64,000 nucleotides of DNA from Glebionis coronaria. Lineage: Eukaryota; Streptophyta; Magnoliopsida; Asterales; Asteraceae. The stretch spans positions 531,070,538 to 531,134,537 of the forward strand of contig CM046876.1 of NCBI GenBank assembly GCA_025667525.1. The letters run 5' to 3'. Both the position numbers and the translations under genes were made by a program. The notes under the pieces were generated by a model, which was not told where the DNA came from, searched no databases, and saw only the letters and a program-made list of their open reading frames with translations. Shown in pieces: positions 10,843 to 21,906 of the stretch (position 1 is its first letter; each line of letters starts with the position of its first letter).

Positions 10843-12653
10843 GGCAACATAAGCCTTATGAGGAAAATTATCCTACGCAAGACTTGGAACTTGCAGCAGT
10901 CGTGTTTGCATTGAAGATATGGAGGCAATACTTGTATGGAGAATCATGTGACATTTTCACGGATCACAAGAGCCTAAAGTATATCTTCACTCAGCGTGAA
11001 TTGAACATGAGACAGAGGAGATGGTTAGAGCTGTTGAAGGATTATGACATTAATCTGCAGTATCATCCCGGAAAAGCGAATGTAGTGGCAGATGCACTTA
11101 GCAGAAAGTCCGGAATGATAAACGGCATTAAAATCGAGGAGGAAATCATAAGAGACTTGGAGCGACTAGACATAGAGATCATGATACGTGGACAACATGG
11201 TTACTGGGCTAATCTTAGAGTGGAACCTGAGTTACTCTCTAAGATCAAGGAAGCATAGAAAGATGATGGAGAAATCTGGGCGATAATTCAGAATTTGGAG
11301 AAGCAGACAGAATTTCGAGTAGACGCAGATGGTATCTTATGACAGGGCACGAGACTTTGTGTTCCTGATGATCAAGAACTCCGGGAAGCATTGTTAGTTG
11401 AGGCTCATAGCTCCCCATTCTCTATCCATCCTGGTTCGACCAAGATGTACCATGACATCAAGCAGTACTTTTGGTGGAGTGGTATGAAACAGGATGTTGC
11501 TACTTACGTCTACAAATGTCTTACCTGCCAGCAGGTTAAGATCGAGCATCAGCGATCTGGCAGTCTTCTACAACCGTTAGATATTCCAGAGTGGAAGTGG
11601 GACAAAATCACCATGGATTTTGTTACTGGTCTTCCGCCAACAAAGAAGAAGCACTATGCAATTTGGGTTATCGTTGATCGACTTACCAAATCAGCTCATT
11701 TCTTACCGATCCACAAGGAAGATTCGGTCAGTAAACTCGCCGATACTTATAGAAGGGAGATCATGAGACTTCACGGTGCTCCATCCAGCATCGTCTCAGA
11801 CAAAGATCCTCGGTTCACTTCGCGATTCTAGAGAAGTCTGTAGAAAGCTTGGGGTACACAACTTAAGCTTAGCACGGCTTTTCATCCTCAAACAGACGGG
11901 CAGTCAGAGCGAACGATTCAGACATTGGAAGACATGTTGAGGTCATGTGCATTGGAATGGACGGGTGATTGGGACGATTATATATGTTTGGTGGAGTTTG
12001 CATACAACAACAGTTGGCACGCAAGTATCAAGTGTGCTCCTTTCGAGATGTTGTATGGCAGAAAGTGTCGCGCCCCAATCTGCTGGGATCAGGTTGGTGA
12101 GCGAACACTTGAAGGACCTGAAATGATTGAGTTGACTAATGAGAAGTTCGCAGTAGCTAAGCAGAAACTACAAGAAGCACGGTCACGTTAGAAGAGTTAT
12201 GCAGACAAGCATCGTAGGGACTTACATTTTAACGTAGGAGATCACGTTTTCCTTAAGGTTTCGCCGGCACGTGGTGTTAGACGTTTTGGAATAAAAGGGA
12301 AACTCAGTTCTCGATTTATTGGACCGTTTGATTTCATAGAGCGAGTCGGTGAAGTATCTTACCGTTTAGCGTTACCTCCGAAGCTTTCTCATGTTCACGA
12401 TGTTTTCCATGTGTCCTTGCTCAGAGGGTACCATTATCATCCCCTTCACATGGTTCAGTATCCACTAGAACAGATTCGTGAAGATCTCACTTTCTTAGAA
12501 GAACCCGAACGAGTTCTTGACAGACAAGAACGAGTCATGAGAAGGAAGACGATTCCATTCGTCAAAATCCTTTGGAGGGATCATACCGAGTGGGAAGCCA
12601 CTTGGGAAATAGAGGAGTCTATCCAGGCTTCTTACCCTCATTTCATATTTTGA
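10843..12653 (+). pseudogene. Tekay-type gypsy pol: RNase H, integrase, chromodomain
   Basis: One continuous frame, in phase with 7209-7356. Order: RNase H ([14 protein letters not shown], then [11 protein letters not shown] and [15 protein letters not shown]), the HHCC integrase zinc region ending CLTCQQVK, the integrase core (TMDFVTGLPP, VSDKDPRFTS, then STAFHPQTDGQSERT with the catalytic Glu), the GPF/Y region (FIGPFDFIERVG, RLALPP) and a C-terminal chromodomain-like tail (PFVKILWRDHTEWEATWE). That tail places it in the chromovirus Tekay/Del group. Five premature stops break it: 11256 (TAG), 11340 (TGA), 11829 (TAG), 11841 (TAG) and 12189 (TAG). There are no frameshifts. It is defective. 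Confidence 0.92.
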
Positions 12654-12717
12654 ATTCGGGTATGTTCTTATTTTCCAGTTTACTTTATCTATAATTCGGG
12701 GAAGAACTATTCTTTTT

Positions 12718-12730
12718 AGGGGGGAAGAGT
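12718..12730 (+). other. Polypurine tract of the Tekay element
   Basis: AGGGGGGAAGAGT directly abuts the TGTAAAACCC start of the 3' LTR and lies about 65 bp after the pol stop. Confidence 0.8.
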
Positions 12731-15661
12731 TGTAAAACCCACATGCTTTTACCATGAATAGTACCCTTATGATCGTACGTACATGATTAGAAATTTTTTT
12801 TTAACATGTTTACGTTTCACGAACAAGAATTACAAGTATTACGTACATGTTATAACACGATAAGTATTTGCTACGTATTGACACACGATAATTATTTCAT
12901 TAATAATTATAATCACGAACATACGAACATGAAATCATGAACGTAAATTAATCATGAGCTTAGTATTACGTATGTATGTATATTTATTACGAACACGAAT
13001 AAATATAATAAGGCACGAACAATAACTATTAAATCAAGTAAAACACGAACACGAGAACACACTTATTATTTAGACACGGAAAATGTTCGGGTTACCCCTT
13101 GTGGGCCCCCTTACCCACGGACACAATAAGAAACAAGGGCCAAGCCCATTAATTTTTACTAAACATGAATTAAGGAGAAAACTTAGTTTCATTATAACAA
13201 AATTTAGAAAATAACAAGAAACCCTAATCCCTTTTCTTCTCCTTCCTTTAGCCGCCGGGTTTCGCACACACAAAAGGTGCGTTTGGTTTGATTTTGGTGT
13301 TCGATTTATTGCAAGGATCGTTGTGTGTTCATCCTCCTTTGATTTACGTGATCGGTATAAACCCTAAACCTCTTTTCTTTTTATGATTTTGATTTATTAA
13401 TCACATGAAATCATGGATGTTTTTAATAACAAATTAAAAACAAGTAAACATATGTTAATTAAACATGGGGGTAAGATTAATTAATGGTTAAGGGGTGTTT
13501 GTTTGTGGCCGACGCAAGAACCGAGCCCCAAGGGGGTCTCGGTTTGTTTTTGGTTCACACCACCGAGACCTCAAGGTCTCGGTCTGGTGTCTTGGGTCTC
13601 GGCAGCAGGAAAAAGAGGAACCCCGACCTCGGTCGGGGTATGCCTTGGCTCGGGTGGGTCTCGTCTTAAACAAAGAAACAACCACCGGCTTATGTCGGTG
13701 GCTAAATAAGGAAAGCAGGGGGAATGGATGCCGCGGCAGCAAGGGGAACGCCGGCTAGCTGGTGGAAACCTTGGCTAGCCGGTGGGTAGGTTTTGACCAA
13801 GGGTGCGTTTGTGCCGGTTCATGGGTTTAACACGGGTCCGGTTCACACATGTTTAGATTCAAACACGGTTCGGTTCATGAGTTATTTTTACAAGATTAAT
13901 TATATGTACAAGTTTATTTTTACAAGACTTAAATTAAATTAATTTAAAACATGAACACGATTAATTTAATTTACATGACTTAGGTTATATTATTAATAGA
14001 TAATAATACATGTTTTAACCTAAGTATATTTTTACCTTTTTTAATTAAACCATGTTATATTTAATTAAATACTTTAACCTATAGTTTATTCAATTCACAT
14101 GAAATAATTAATAAACTATATTATTTAATTACATGACTTAGAATATTAAAACACTTAAGCTTATATAATTAGCTTAATTATCCAACTTATATCTAATTAT
14201 GGGAACTTTCTATTTTTAGAAACTTATGTAATTAAGGCAGCTAATCTATTTATGGAAACTTTCTATTTTTAGAAACATATCTATTCTAAGCAGGTAAATC
14301 TATTTTTTTGGAAACTTTCTATTTTTGCAAACTTTCTATTTTTGGAAACTTTCTATTTTTGGAAACTTTCTATTTTTGGGAACTTTCTATTTTAGGAAAC
14401 CTGCTATTTTTAGAAAGTTACTTATTATTACACAACAAGTATAATAATACATGAAATACAAGAAATACTTAAACAGAATAGGCAGAATACATGATAAACA
14501 CAGTATAAAGCTTAAATCAGTAAAACATGACATGAACATATTAAACAAGCTAAGACATGATATAAAACCAATTACGTACTCAGTAATCAGATACTTATAC
14601 ACGTATGTATTTATGTAGCATTAGTGATACCGAAGTAGGAATCTCTTCCGTTCGTCTTCTTCGTTCACTGGACACAAGGTACGGATTCTCCGTCCTTTCA
14701 GTATGGACATTCTTCTTTATTAGGATTTCCCCGTATGCAGCCAACTGTTTTCCCTAGTATATGTTCTATATGTTTTTGAACTGCTTATGTTTAATTAGAA
14801 TACCTAAAGCCATATACATGCATGACCAGTTTCACCTAGTTATGGAGGTACCATAACCATAACACTGAAGGCACTAGTGTTATGACTTCACCACGACGGA
14901 GTGATAGCTCGTGGCGTACCTTTCAGCTTTTGGCCATATTATTATTATCAGGTGGGGCGTATGGGTGCATCATAGTTACATGTTTTCAGCAGTTATTCAG
15001 TGTGAATGTGGTTTGTGCCTTGCATCCTTCACAAGGAGCTGATCCCTCCTACCCAAACTAGTATATTAAATTAGAGGCAGCCCCTCTAATTTGCATGACG
15101 AGGTCACCCCTCCAAGTATTCATGCACGTTGATAATTCATGACCTATATGGGCTAATGGTAAACATGTTAAACAGTTTTTACAAGATAAACATAAGGCTT
15201 TTCAAACTATAAAACCAGTTTTACTAAGATATAACCAGGTTATTCAGGACTTAGTCTTTTCCGCTGCTTCATGCTTATATGCTTATATTATTCATGCTTT
15301 ACTTGTATATCCGTGCACTGAGCGTTATGCTCAACCGTTTTCCTTTTCATGTTCCCAAAACGGCAGGTACTCAGGGACGCTCGTAGACTTTAAGCGTACG
15401 TGCATATGGATTGGAAGCTTCCTAGCCTTCTTTACTTTATGCATTTCTTTATACTTTGATACTCATTTCCATTGGACATTGTTTAGTCCTTTCTTTTACA
15501 GTACTTATGTTTGTGTGTGATGAGTTCTACTTTTGGGATACCGATGTTTGATTCCGGTATTTCTTTTATGGTCATGTAATGTTTAGACATTTATCCTTGT
15601 ATGCTTTGATGACACGTCATAATCACGCGTGACATTCCATTTATCAAAATTGTGTGTTACA
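12731..15661 (+). repeat. 3' LTR of the Tekay element (2.9 kb)
   Basis: It begins TGTAAAACCC right after the polypurine tract and ends GTGTTACA where minus-strand RNase H sequence of another element starts. The same termini and shared internal blocks (ACGGATTxTCCGTCCTTTCAGTA; GGGGCGTATGG; CACTGAGCGTTATGCTCA; GATGTTTGATTCCGGTATTTC) occur in the solo LTR at 54394-57072, so the two are related family members. There is no gene inside. It contains a stretch of repeated GGTCTCGG words near 13540-13610 and a 17-bp tandem array. Confidence 0.88.
14311..14395. repeat. 17-bp tandem array in the Tekay LTR
   Basis: About five head-to-tail units of GAAACTTTCTATTTTTG, with further scattered copies from 14205. 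The related LTR at 54394-57072 has only one clear copy (near 55770), so the array expanded in this copy or lineage. Confidence 0.8.
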
Positions 15662-16020
15662 TTAATAGTTTGGGAAGCCATTTAGCTTGAAAGGGTGTAG
15701 TCAATCTCTGATCTAACAAGTACTTAAGGCTAAAATAATCTGTTTTAATTTTGAAGTGTCTCGCCTCTCCATATCTCCAATGCCAACAACACAGCAAAAA
15801 ACTCTTTTTCATATGTTGACAAAGCTTGGTGTTTGGGGGATAGAGACTTACTAAGATAAGCAATAGGATGACCATCCTGAAGCAACACAACACCAATTTC
15901 AATGCCTGATGCATCTGTTTCCACAACAAAAGTTTTCTGAAAATTAGGTAAAGCTAGAACTGGAGCTTTGGTCATAGCTTGCTTCAACTCTTCAAAAGCA
16001 CCATCAACCTCTGTGCTCTA
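15662..16020 (-). pseudogene. Partial RNase H of a minus-strand gypsy element
   Basis: Continues the RT frame after an in-frame TAG at 16018-16020. Visible are APVLALPNF, ETDASGIEIGVVLLQDG (first catalytic Asp), PIAYLSKSLSPKHQ and STYEKEFFAVLLALEIW. A deletion or frameshift near 15760 moves the sequence to another frame (FKIKTDYFSLKYLLDQ, KWLPKLL). It stops dead at 15662, where the Tekay LTR ends. The rest of RNase H, integrase and the 3' LTR are not seen in this window, as expected if the Tekay element inserted here. Confidence 0.82.
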
Positions 16021-16903
16021 TTCAAATGAATTCTTCTTTAGCAACTTAGTGAGAGGTTTGCTAATGATTGCATAGCTTCTGATAAATCTCCTATAGTAAC
16101 CTGTCAAGCCCAAAAATCCTCTCAACTGCTTAACTGTTCGAGGGGTTGGCCACCTAGTCATAGCTTCTATCTTTGAAGGATCAGTTATGAGTCCCTCAAC
16201 AGATATAAAATGTCCCAAGTACTCCACCTTATCCACAGCAAAATGACACTTACTCATTTTGGCAAACAATGAATGTTTTTGCATGACTTCTAATACCTTC
16301 CTCAAATGCTTCACATGCTCAGCCTCACTCTGGCTATATATTAGTATGTCATCAAAGAAAACCAATACAAACTTCCTAAGGAAAGGTTTAAAAACAGCAT
16401 TCATGAGAGACTGAAATGTGGCTTGTGCATTTATGAGTCCAAAGGGCATTACCAAGAACTCATAATGCCCCTCATGAGTTCTAAAAGCAGTTTTGTGAAT
16501 ATCTTCTTTGTTCATCCTTATTTGGTGGTATCCTGACCTTAAATCAAGCTTAGAAAACATTGTGGATCCATTCAACTCATTCAGTAACTCCTCAATTACT
16601 GGAATTGGAAACTTATCCTTAACAGTATGCTTGTTGAGTTGCCTATAATCTACACACATTCTCCATGACCCATCTTTCTTTTTGACCATAACTATAGGTG
16701 ATGAGAAAGAACTTTGACTGTTTCTTATCAAACCAGCTTCTTGCAATTCTTTTACCATCAATCCAATTGCATCCTTCTGGTTGGGTGGGTGTTTATAGGG
16801 TCTGATGTTAATTGGTTTTGTATTTGGTAAAAGGAGAATGGTGTGGTCATGAGACCTCAGAGGTGGCAACTCTTTTGGTTCATCAAAGACCTTCTTGAAT
16901 TGA
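16018..16903 (-). pseudogene. Reverse transcriptase of a gypsy element, probably Reina lineage
   Basis: A long open stretch with all RT blocks: the [11 protein letters not shown] lead-in, [20 protein letters not shown], the [13 protein letters not shown] block with a catalytic Asp, [14 protein letters not shown], and [13 protein letters not shown] carrying the DD pair, followed by [10 protein letters not shown] and [15 protein letters not shown]. The '[19 protein letters not shown]' style fits chromoviruses of the Reina type, from memory of family sequences. A frameshift at about 16905 separates it from the protease part, and TAG at 16018 ends it, so the polyprotein is not functional. Confidence 0.88.
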
Positions 16904-17890
16904 CTAATCAGTGTTTTGGATCTGTGGTTTACTCTGCACCTCTACACCAGTCATCTGCATCAAGGTTGCTGGATACACACACATTGCCATTGAAGTAATT
17001 TCAGCTCCCATATTGTTCAAAGATCCTTGTACTTGTTTTCCTTGCATCCATTGCAAGTTTGACCGATGTGTTCCCCTGATAACACACCTCTTATCATTCA
17101 TCACAAACTCCATGACCAAGTTCCTAAAATTAAACTGAATCACTCCCAAGGTAGATAACCACTGTATGCCTAACACCATCTCACACCCTCCAAGAGGCAG
17201 GATCATGACATCTGTGACATAGTTTCTACCCTGAAAAGACCACTGAAAACCCTTACATTCATACACACTTGACATGACTTGTCCATTAGCCACTGAAACT
17301 TGTAAAGGACACATTTTTCTCAGCTTACACCCTAACTTTTTTGCCACTCCTTCATCCAAAAAATTATGTGTACTTCCACAATCCACCAAAATATGTAATA
17401 ACTGTTTGCATTTATGGCCCCTAATTCTCATAGTTTGGTAATTGTAAACACCAGTCATAGCATTAAGAGACACTTGTGGCATTATATCATCACTACCATC
17501 ATTATTTCCAACCACTTCCTCTAACACTTCTTCCTCTTCTTCAAACATCTCATCACTGGCTATAACCTCTAATGAATAAATTCTACCAGAACACTTGTGA
17601 CCAGGAGCATACTTTTGGTCACAGAAAAAACACAATTGTTTTGCCCTTTTATCTTCTAACTCTTTTTGGGTGAGTCTCTTAAAATGTCTGTTTGGTGTAG
17701 TATTAGTTACATTACCCCCTATTTTTGGACCCATTGTACCCCCAATATGAGTTTTTGGGGTAGGTAACAAAGCAAAATTCCTTCCCTTAGACATTGTTGC
17801 ATGTGCTTCTTGCAACTTTGCTAATGAAAACACTTCAGCCAAGCTTGTGGGCTTAAACATTCTAACAGCATATGAAATATCATCCTTCAA
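16904..17890 (-). pseudogene. Gag C-terminus and aspartic protease
   Basis: Residues ~85-100 hold a zinc-knuckle-like CFFCDQKYAPGHKC, the variant seen in Reina-type Gag proteins, followed by an acidic linker (FEEEEEVLEEVV) and a retropepsin domain with LVDCGSTHNFLD, VANGQ and MVLGIQWLSTLG. The catalytic triplet reads D-C-G rather than D-S-G or D-T-G. The stretch opens just after a run of 14 C residues (17891-17904) that puts it out of frame with the upstream gag. A TAG at 16904 ends it. Confidence 0.82.
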
Positions 17891-17904
17891 CCCCCCCCCC
17901 CCCC
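17891..17904. repeat. Homopolymer of 14 C
   Basis: An uninterrupted C tract inside gag that coincides with the frame break. It may be a real slippage mutation or a sequencing error. Confidence 0.9.
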
Positions 17905-18430
17905 AATAAAAGAGCTAATAGCAAATGGTTCAGGGACATCAACCTTATTCAATAAAGCTTCAAAAGAATCTTGGTATACCTGAACACTTGTAGTTTGCTT
18001 TAGGTTCTTCAATTCCACCACTGGATCTTCAAAGATGGATTCAAACCTCTTCTTGATACCATTTTCATAACCCCCCTAAGTTAGCATATCAACATGTTTT
18101 TTCACAAACTGTTTATGCCAATTGAGAGCTTTACCAAGCACATGCATTGACACCAAATTGAGTTTCTGTTCATCACTCTCAATATGATCCATCAGAAAGA
18201 ACTTATTCACCCTGTACAACCAATCTTGAACATCATCTCCTTCAAACTTGGGAAATTCTACCTTTGCCAATCTTCCATAATGGTGACCATAATGGTGACC
18301 ATAATTCTGTCCACCATTTTGACCACCAGTTTGACCACCATTATTTCTTCCCTGACTTGGTCCTTCACCACTATCTACCCTCTGTTATAAAGTAGCAATC
18401 GACTGCCTCATTTCATCAATGGCTGCCATG
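17905..18430 (-). pseudogene. Gag N-terminal part, interrupted
   Basis: Pieces of a retrotransposon Gag: VEFPKFEGDDVQDWLYRVNK..FL, then LNLVSMHVLGKALNWHKQFVK, typical of the plant gypsy gag domain. Stop codons lie near 18075 and 18385. A Gly/Asn/Gln-rich N-terminus precedes the domain and corresponds to CCACCATTNTG-type short repeats near 18280-18345. A likely start Met is around 18429. Confidence 0.7.
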
Positions 18431-18577
18431 ATATTATCCAGAGTTGTACCGGTATTACCACCATTATCATTAGAACGTGTTACCATCATTTCTTGAAATC
18501 TGACTAACAAAACCAACTGACTAAAAAACTATTGACTAACAAACTTCTTAATACGTTCTTGATTGCCAAGATTGCAA

Positions 18578-18588
18578 CTCTGATACCA
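18578..18588 (-). other. Primer binding site, tRNA-iMet type
   Basis: The minus strand reads TGGTATCAGAG, two bases inside the proposed LTR end at 18591. Confidence 0.8.
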
Positions 18589-18590
18589 CT

Positions 18591-18900
18591 TGATACATAC
18601 ACAATCTTGATTACCAAAAATGGAATGAGGATTGGTGATCAAGCAACAATACAATTAGGAATCTATAGACAGAAACAGAATTCGTAAATGATTCTTATGA
18701 AATTACGAAAGGAAGTGAATGTTTGTTACAAAGAGTTACAACAGAAATGAGAAGATTACAAAATCAGGAATGAATGAAAATAACAAGAAGTGAGGTATTT
18801 AAAGGGTGGATTGATGTAACAGCTTTTCCCGCTAAAGAAGTTTGACTCTAAAAGTCAAACTTCCTAATTTTGATCTTGTAGGAACTTCCACTTTATAACA
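18591..18900 (-). repeat. Putative 5' LTR of the minus-strand gypsy element
   Basis: The inner edge is fixed by the primer site; the minus strand ends TGTATCA there. The outer edge is proposed at 18900, where the minus strand would begin TGTTATAAAG. No second copy is present to confirm the length. Confidence 0.5.
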
Positions 18901-19607
18901 GTTTGGTTCTTATTTGTTAAAAGCGTAGTGTCAATGACTCTCTTAAATAAGACTTTCAGAAATGTGTAGTTCTTAATTGTGTGTAGGGTGTCGATGATGA
19001 AGCGCCATGAGTTGTTTAGGGGAGGTGTTTCATATACCAATCATCGTTGTGAAGGTTAGTGTATGTAATTTTATAGTAAAAATTTTGATTTTGGATTATA
19101 GAATAAACAAGTTAAATTGTACTGCCATGATCCTTATGCAATGATACCGATTCTTTATCACTAGGTTTGATACTTGAATGAATTATTTGGCAACCAAACA
19201 TTATTGGATTAACATGCTTGATGAAAAACATATTGACCTGTTTTGATATCATACCCCCAACAAAACGTTGTGTCATAATCGTACCTTGAAAGCCCCTATG
19301 GCATAAATGTGTTCATAACACAAATTCTACGTAGTATTGAGAACTTTCGTAGCTACATTTGGTGATTTTTGTTTTGTATTGATAGCAATGGATGATCTAA
19401 AGTCTACAAAATGTTAGCGAGGGTTTGATGGTGATATGGTAATGATTGCAAAATCGTGAATAAATGGTATAAATAGTTTTTTTCAATTATATTTCTAATC
19501 ATACAAATGTTTATTGAGTATTGACTTATGGCATTTTCAATTATGATGTTCGACTTGACATGAACAAACAGGCATGTGACAATGGAAGATGAGTTCATTA
19601 AGAATAA
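18901..19607. other. Intergenic, nothing recognised
   Basis: AT-rich sequence with no credible frame. It flanks the Helitron candidate on its left. Confidence 0.6.
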
Positions 19608-21713
19608 CTAGACGTGTACCCGCGCATAGCGGCAGAAATTTCTAGCGGCGGATATTTACGATATGCAATTATGCGATATCTTGTAGACAAGTTGCAAAAA
19701 ACAAGATTATTAGTATATTACAAATTAAAATATTATGCTATTACAAAATTGAGCCCTTTTCTCTATCATTAATACTACCATGTTGTTATATCATAATCTT
19801 GTTGCATTGCTTCTACAAGATATTTGGAAATTGCAAAAAAAAAATACAGATATCTTGTATACAACACAGTGGCAAAAACACAAACCAATTACACATGCAT
19901 TGCAGACGAAACTTGCACTAACCTGTGGACTTTGCAAACCATAAAAAACACATAACCTGCAACTGAACTTGCATACCGCATAGAACACATAACTTGAATC
20001 TAAACTTGCAGGCTATCACAAAATATGAATCTTGTACCTTAGAGGACTCGTACTGACGTTAGACATATTCTTGCTAATATGGAGTTGAACATTGGCACAT
20101 TGCAACCCAAAGCAAAACAAAGTTACACGATTTAAAGTAACCAGTTAATTCAATTACGTCAAATTTACGAAAAAAGAATGATGAACAACAAAATAAAAAT
20201 CTCTAAACCATTAACCACGTGTAAACATGTTTGGTGGAATTATTAGCAAGAAAGAATCAAAGCCATCTCATACCAACTAACATTGTAGAAGTATATATGG
20301 GCCTAGCTTGTATCACGGCGCATCCCTCTAATACGCTATTGTGTGGTGAGGCTGCATATTTTGTATAACCTTGATAACTTTGTCCAACTTATCAGCAATG
20401 TTAGACTCAATATGTTTTCAAAATGTTCTAGTCTTGATAATATGATTCATGCACACCACGTAACATATGCCAACGATATTTTTTCCCGCAATGTTTTGGA
20501 CTCGGTAATATGATTCGACCTGTTCACAGTGCTAACACGTACCTATAAAATGGATCTGGTATGTTTATACTTTATACATAAATTGAAATCAATGAAATAC
20601 GACCAGCATGATGGCATTTTTCAAGTTCCACTAACATCATACCGATTCAAAAGACAAAATTGCATGAGTCTACTGGTGCATCTAATATCCTTGCTTCTGA
20701 TTTATCGTTCGATAAACTATCAAAAGTTCAAACAAATGTTACAGTTAATCATAGGTAAACCCAGTATTGGTGACTTATATAGACAAGATACTTACACCGA
20801 AAGTATTACGACCTAACTGATCTCAACACAATCAACCCACGTAGTCTTTGGTCAATAGGCACAACTCCATATGTATTGATATGAGCAAATGGGCAAAGCT
20901 TCCAACCACCATGATAACAAGTTTATAAATCTTAGAACAATATATTTTATATAATAATTCTATCACATGTAAGGGAATATAAGTATTTACTTACGGTCAC
21001 CATGTCAAAACACATCAAAAAACACCACCAGATTAAACAACACCAAAACCACTCAAACACCATACACACTCAAGCAAGATCCAAATAGTTTTGGTGGTGG
21101 CTTCGTTCAATGGTGTTAGCAGTGTTGGTGGTGTCTATGGAGGCGACGGTGGTCGAAAACAGCCTTTAGGGGTGTGTGTATGCTAGAAAGAGAGAAAGGA
21201 AGAGAATGATGGGTTGTGTGTGTTTAAACCTTTCGGGTGTGTGTGCTTATCTATGGTGTAAGGCTTGGATGTTTCAACTTCGTCTCAAATCATTCCATAT
21301 TTTAAAAATATTGCTTTGTCAAGTCAATTGTGAATAACAAACCATGTACATCTAGCAATATCCTGTCATTCAAAAGTTTCCCTGGTTATATATATTAATT
21401 TCTTTCGTGTATATCTCCAAATTGTTTCTAAAATTTCCTTTTACAGCCATGCGCTACATGATCTCCAGCCTTGAACACAATTTCTTTTTCTAGCCATGCG
21501 TTTCAGTGGCTACAAAATTGTTTCTAAAATTATATCTCCAAATTGTTTGTCAACTGATGTGAATAGTAGCTCAACATTTTCACTTATTTTTTTATCATTG
21601 CTCCATTTAAAAAGTTGATTAGTTCAATATAACAGCCGAGTTTTTTAGTTACCATATTTGTTGATTTTTCAACTTTTCAACAAATTGGATATACCCTTTA
21701 TAGGGTATATAGA
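19608..21713 (-). mobile_element. Candidate non-autonomous Helitron
   Basis: On the minus strand the 3' end reads CCGCTATGCGCGG (stem CCGC/GCGG), about 10 nt, then CTAG at 19611-19608, followed by T. The 5' end at 21713 reads TCTATATACCC preceded by A. This is the Helitron signature: TC start, hairpin, CTRR end, insertion between A and T without duplication. The 5' end also carries an ATATACCC/GGGTATAT near-palindrome. There is no Rep/helicase frame within 2.1 kb, so it would be non-autonomous. A second copy of the 3' end is at 24973. The pairing of these two ends is my inference. Confidence 0.6.
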
Positions 21714-21774
21714 TAAGAGACAATTTGTAGAAATTGAGTAAGGAATAAGAGTATTTTCCATCTCATCCATTCCA

Positions 21775-21906
21775 CATTTTTTAATGGCAAATTTTTACAA
21801 CTCACACAAACTATCTCACAAATTCTATCTCACATGTCTCTACCGAGACTTGAACCCACAACCTTTAGGTTAGAGGGCCACTCACATACCGCTAGGCCAA
21901 GAGGCC
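21775..21906 (-). mobile_element. tRNA-derived SINE
   Basis: On the minus strand the sequence begins GGCCTCTTGGCCTAGCGGT, containing a pol III A box (TGGCCTAGCGG), and about 40 nt on has GGTTCAAGTCT, a B box. An unrelated body and a TTAAAAAA tail follow near 21778. The 3' half does not fold back on the 5' acceptor strand, so it is a SINE head rather than a tRNA gene. Confidence 0.65.

Noticed and set aside
13484..13758. Overlapping frames on both strands in a GC-richer patch
   Set aside because: Lie inside the Tekay LTR in repeated GGTCTCGG words; several frames are open at once, as expected of GC-rich non-coding DNA.
21834..21906. Minus-strand tRNA gene
   Set aside because: A and B boxes are present, but the acceptor stem does not pair and the sequence runs on into a SINE body with an A-rich tail.
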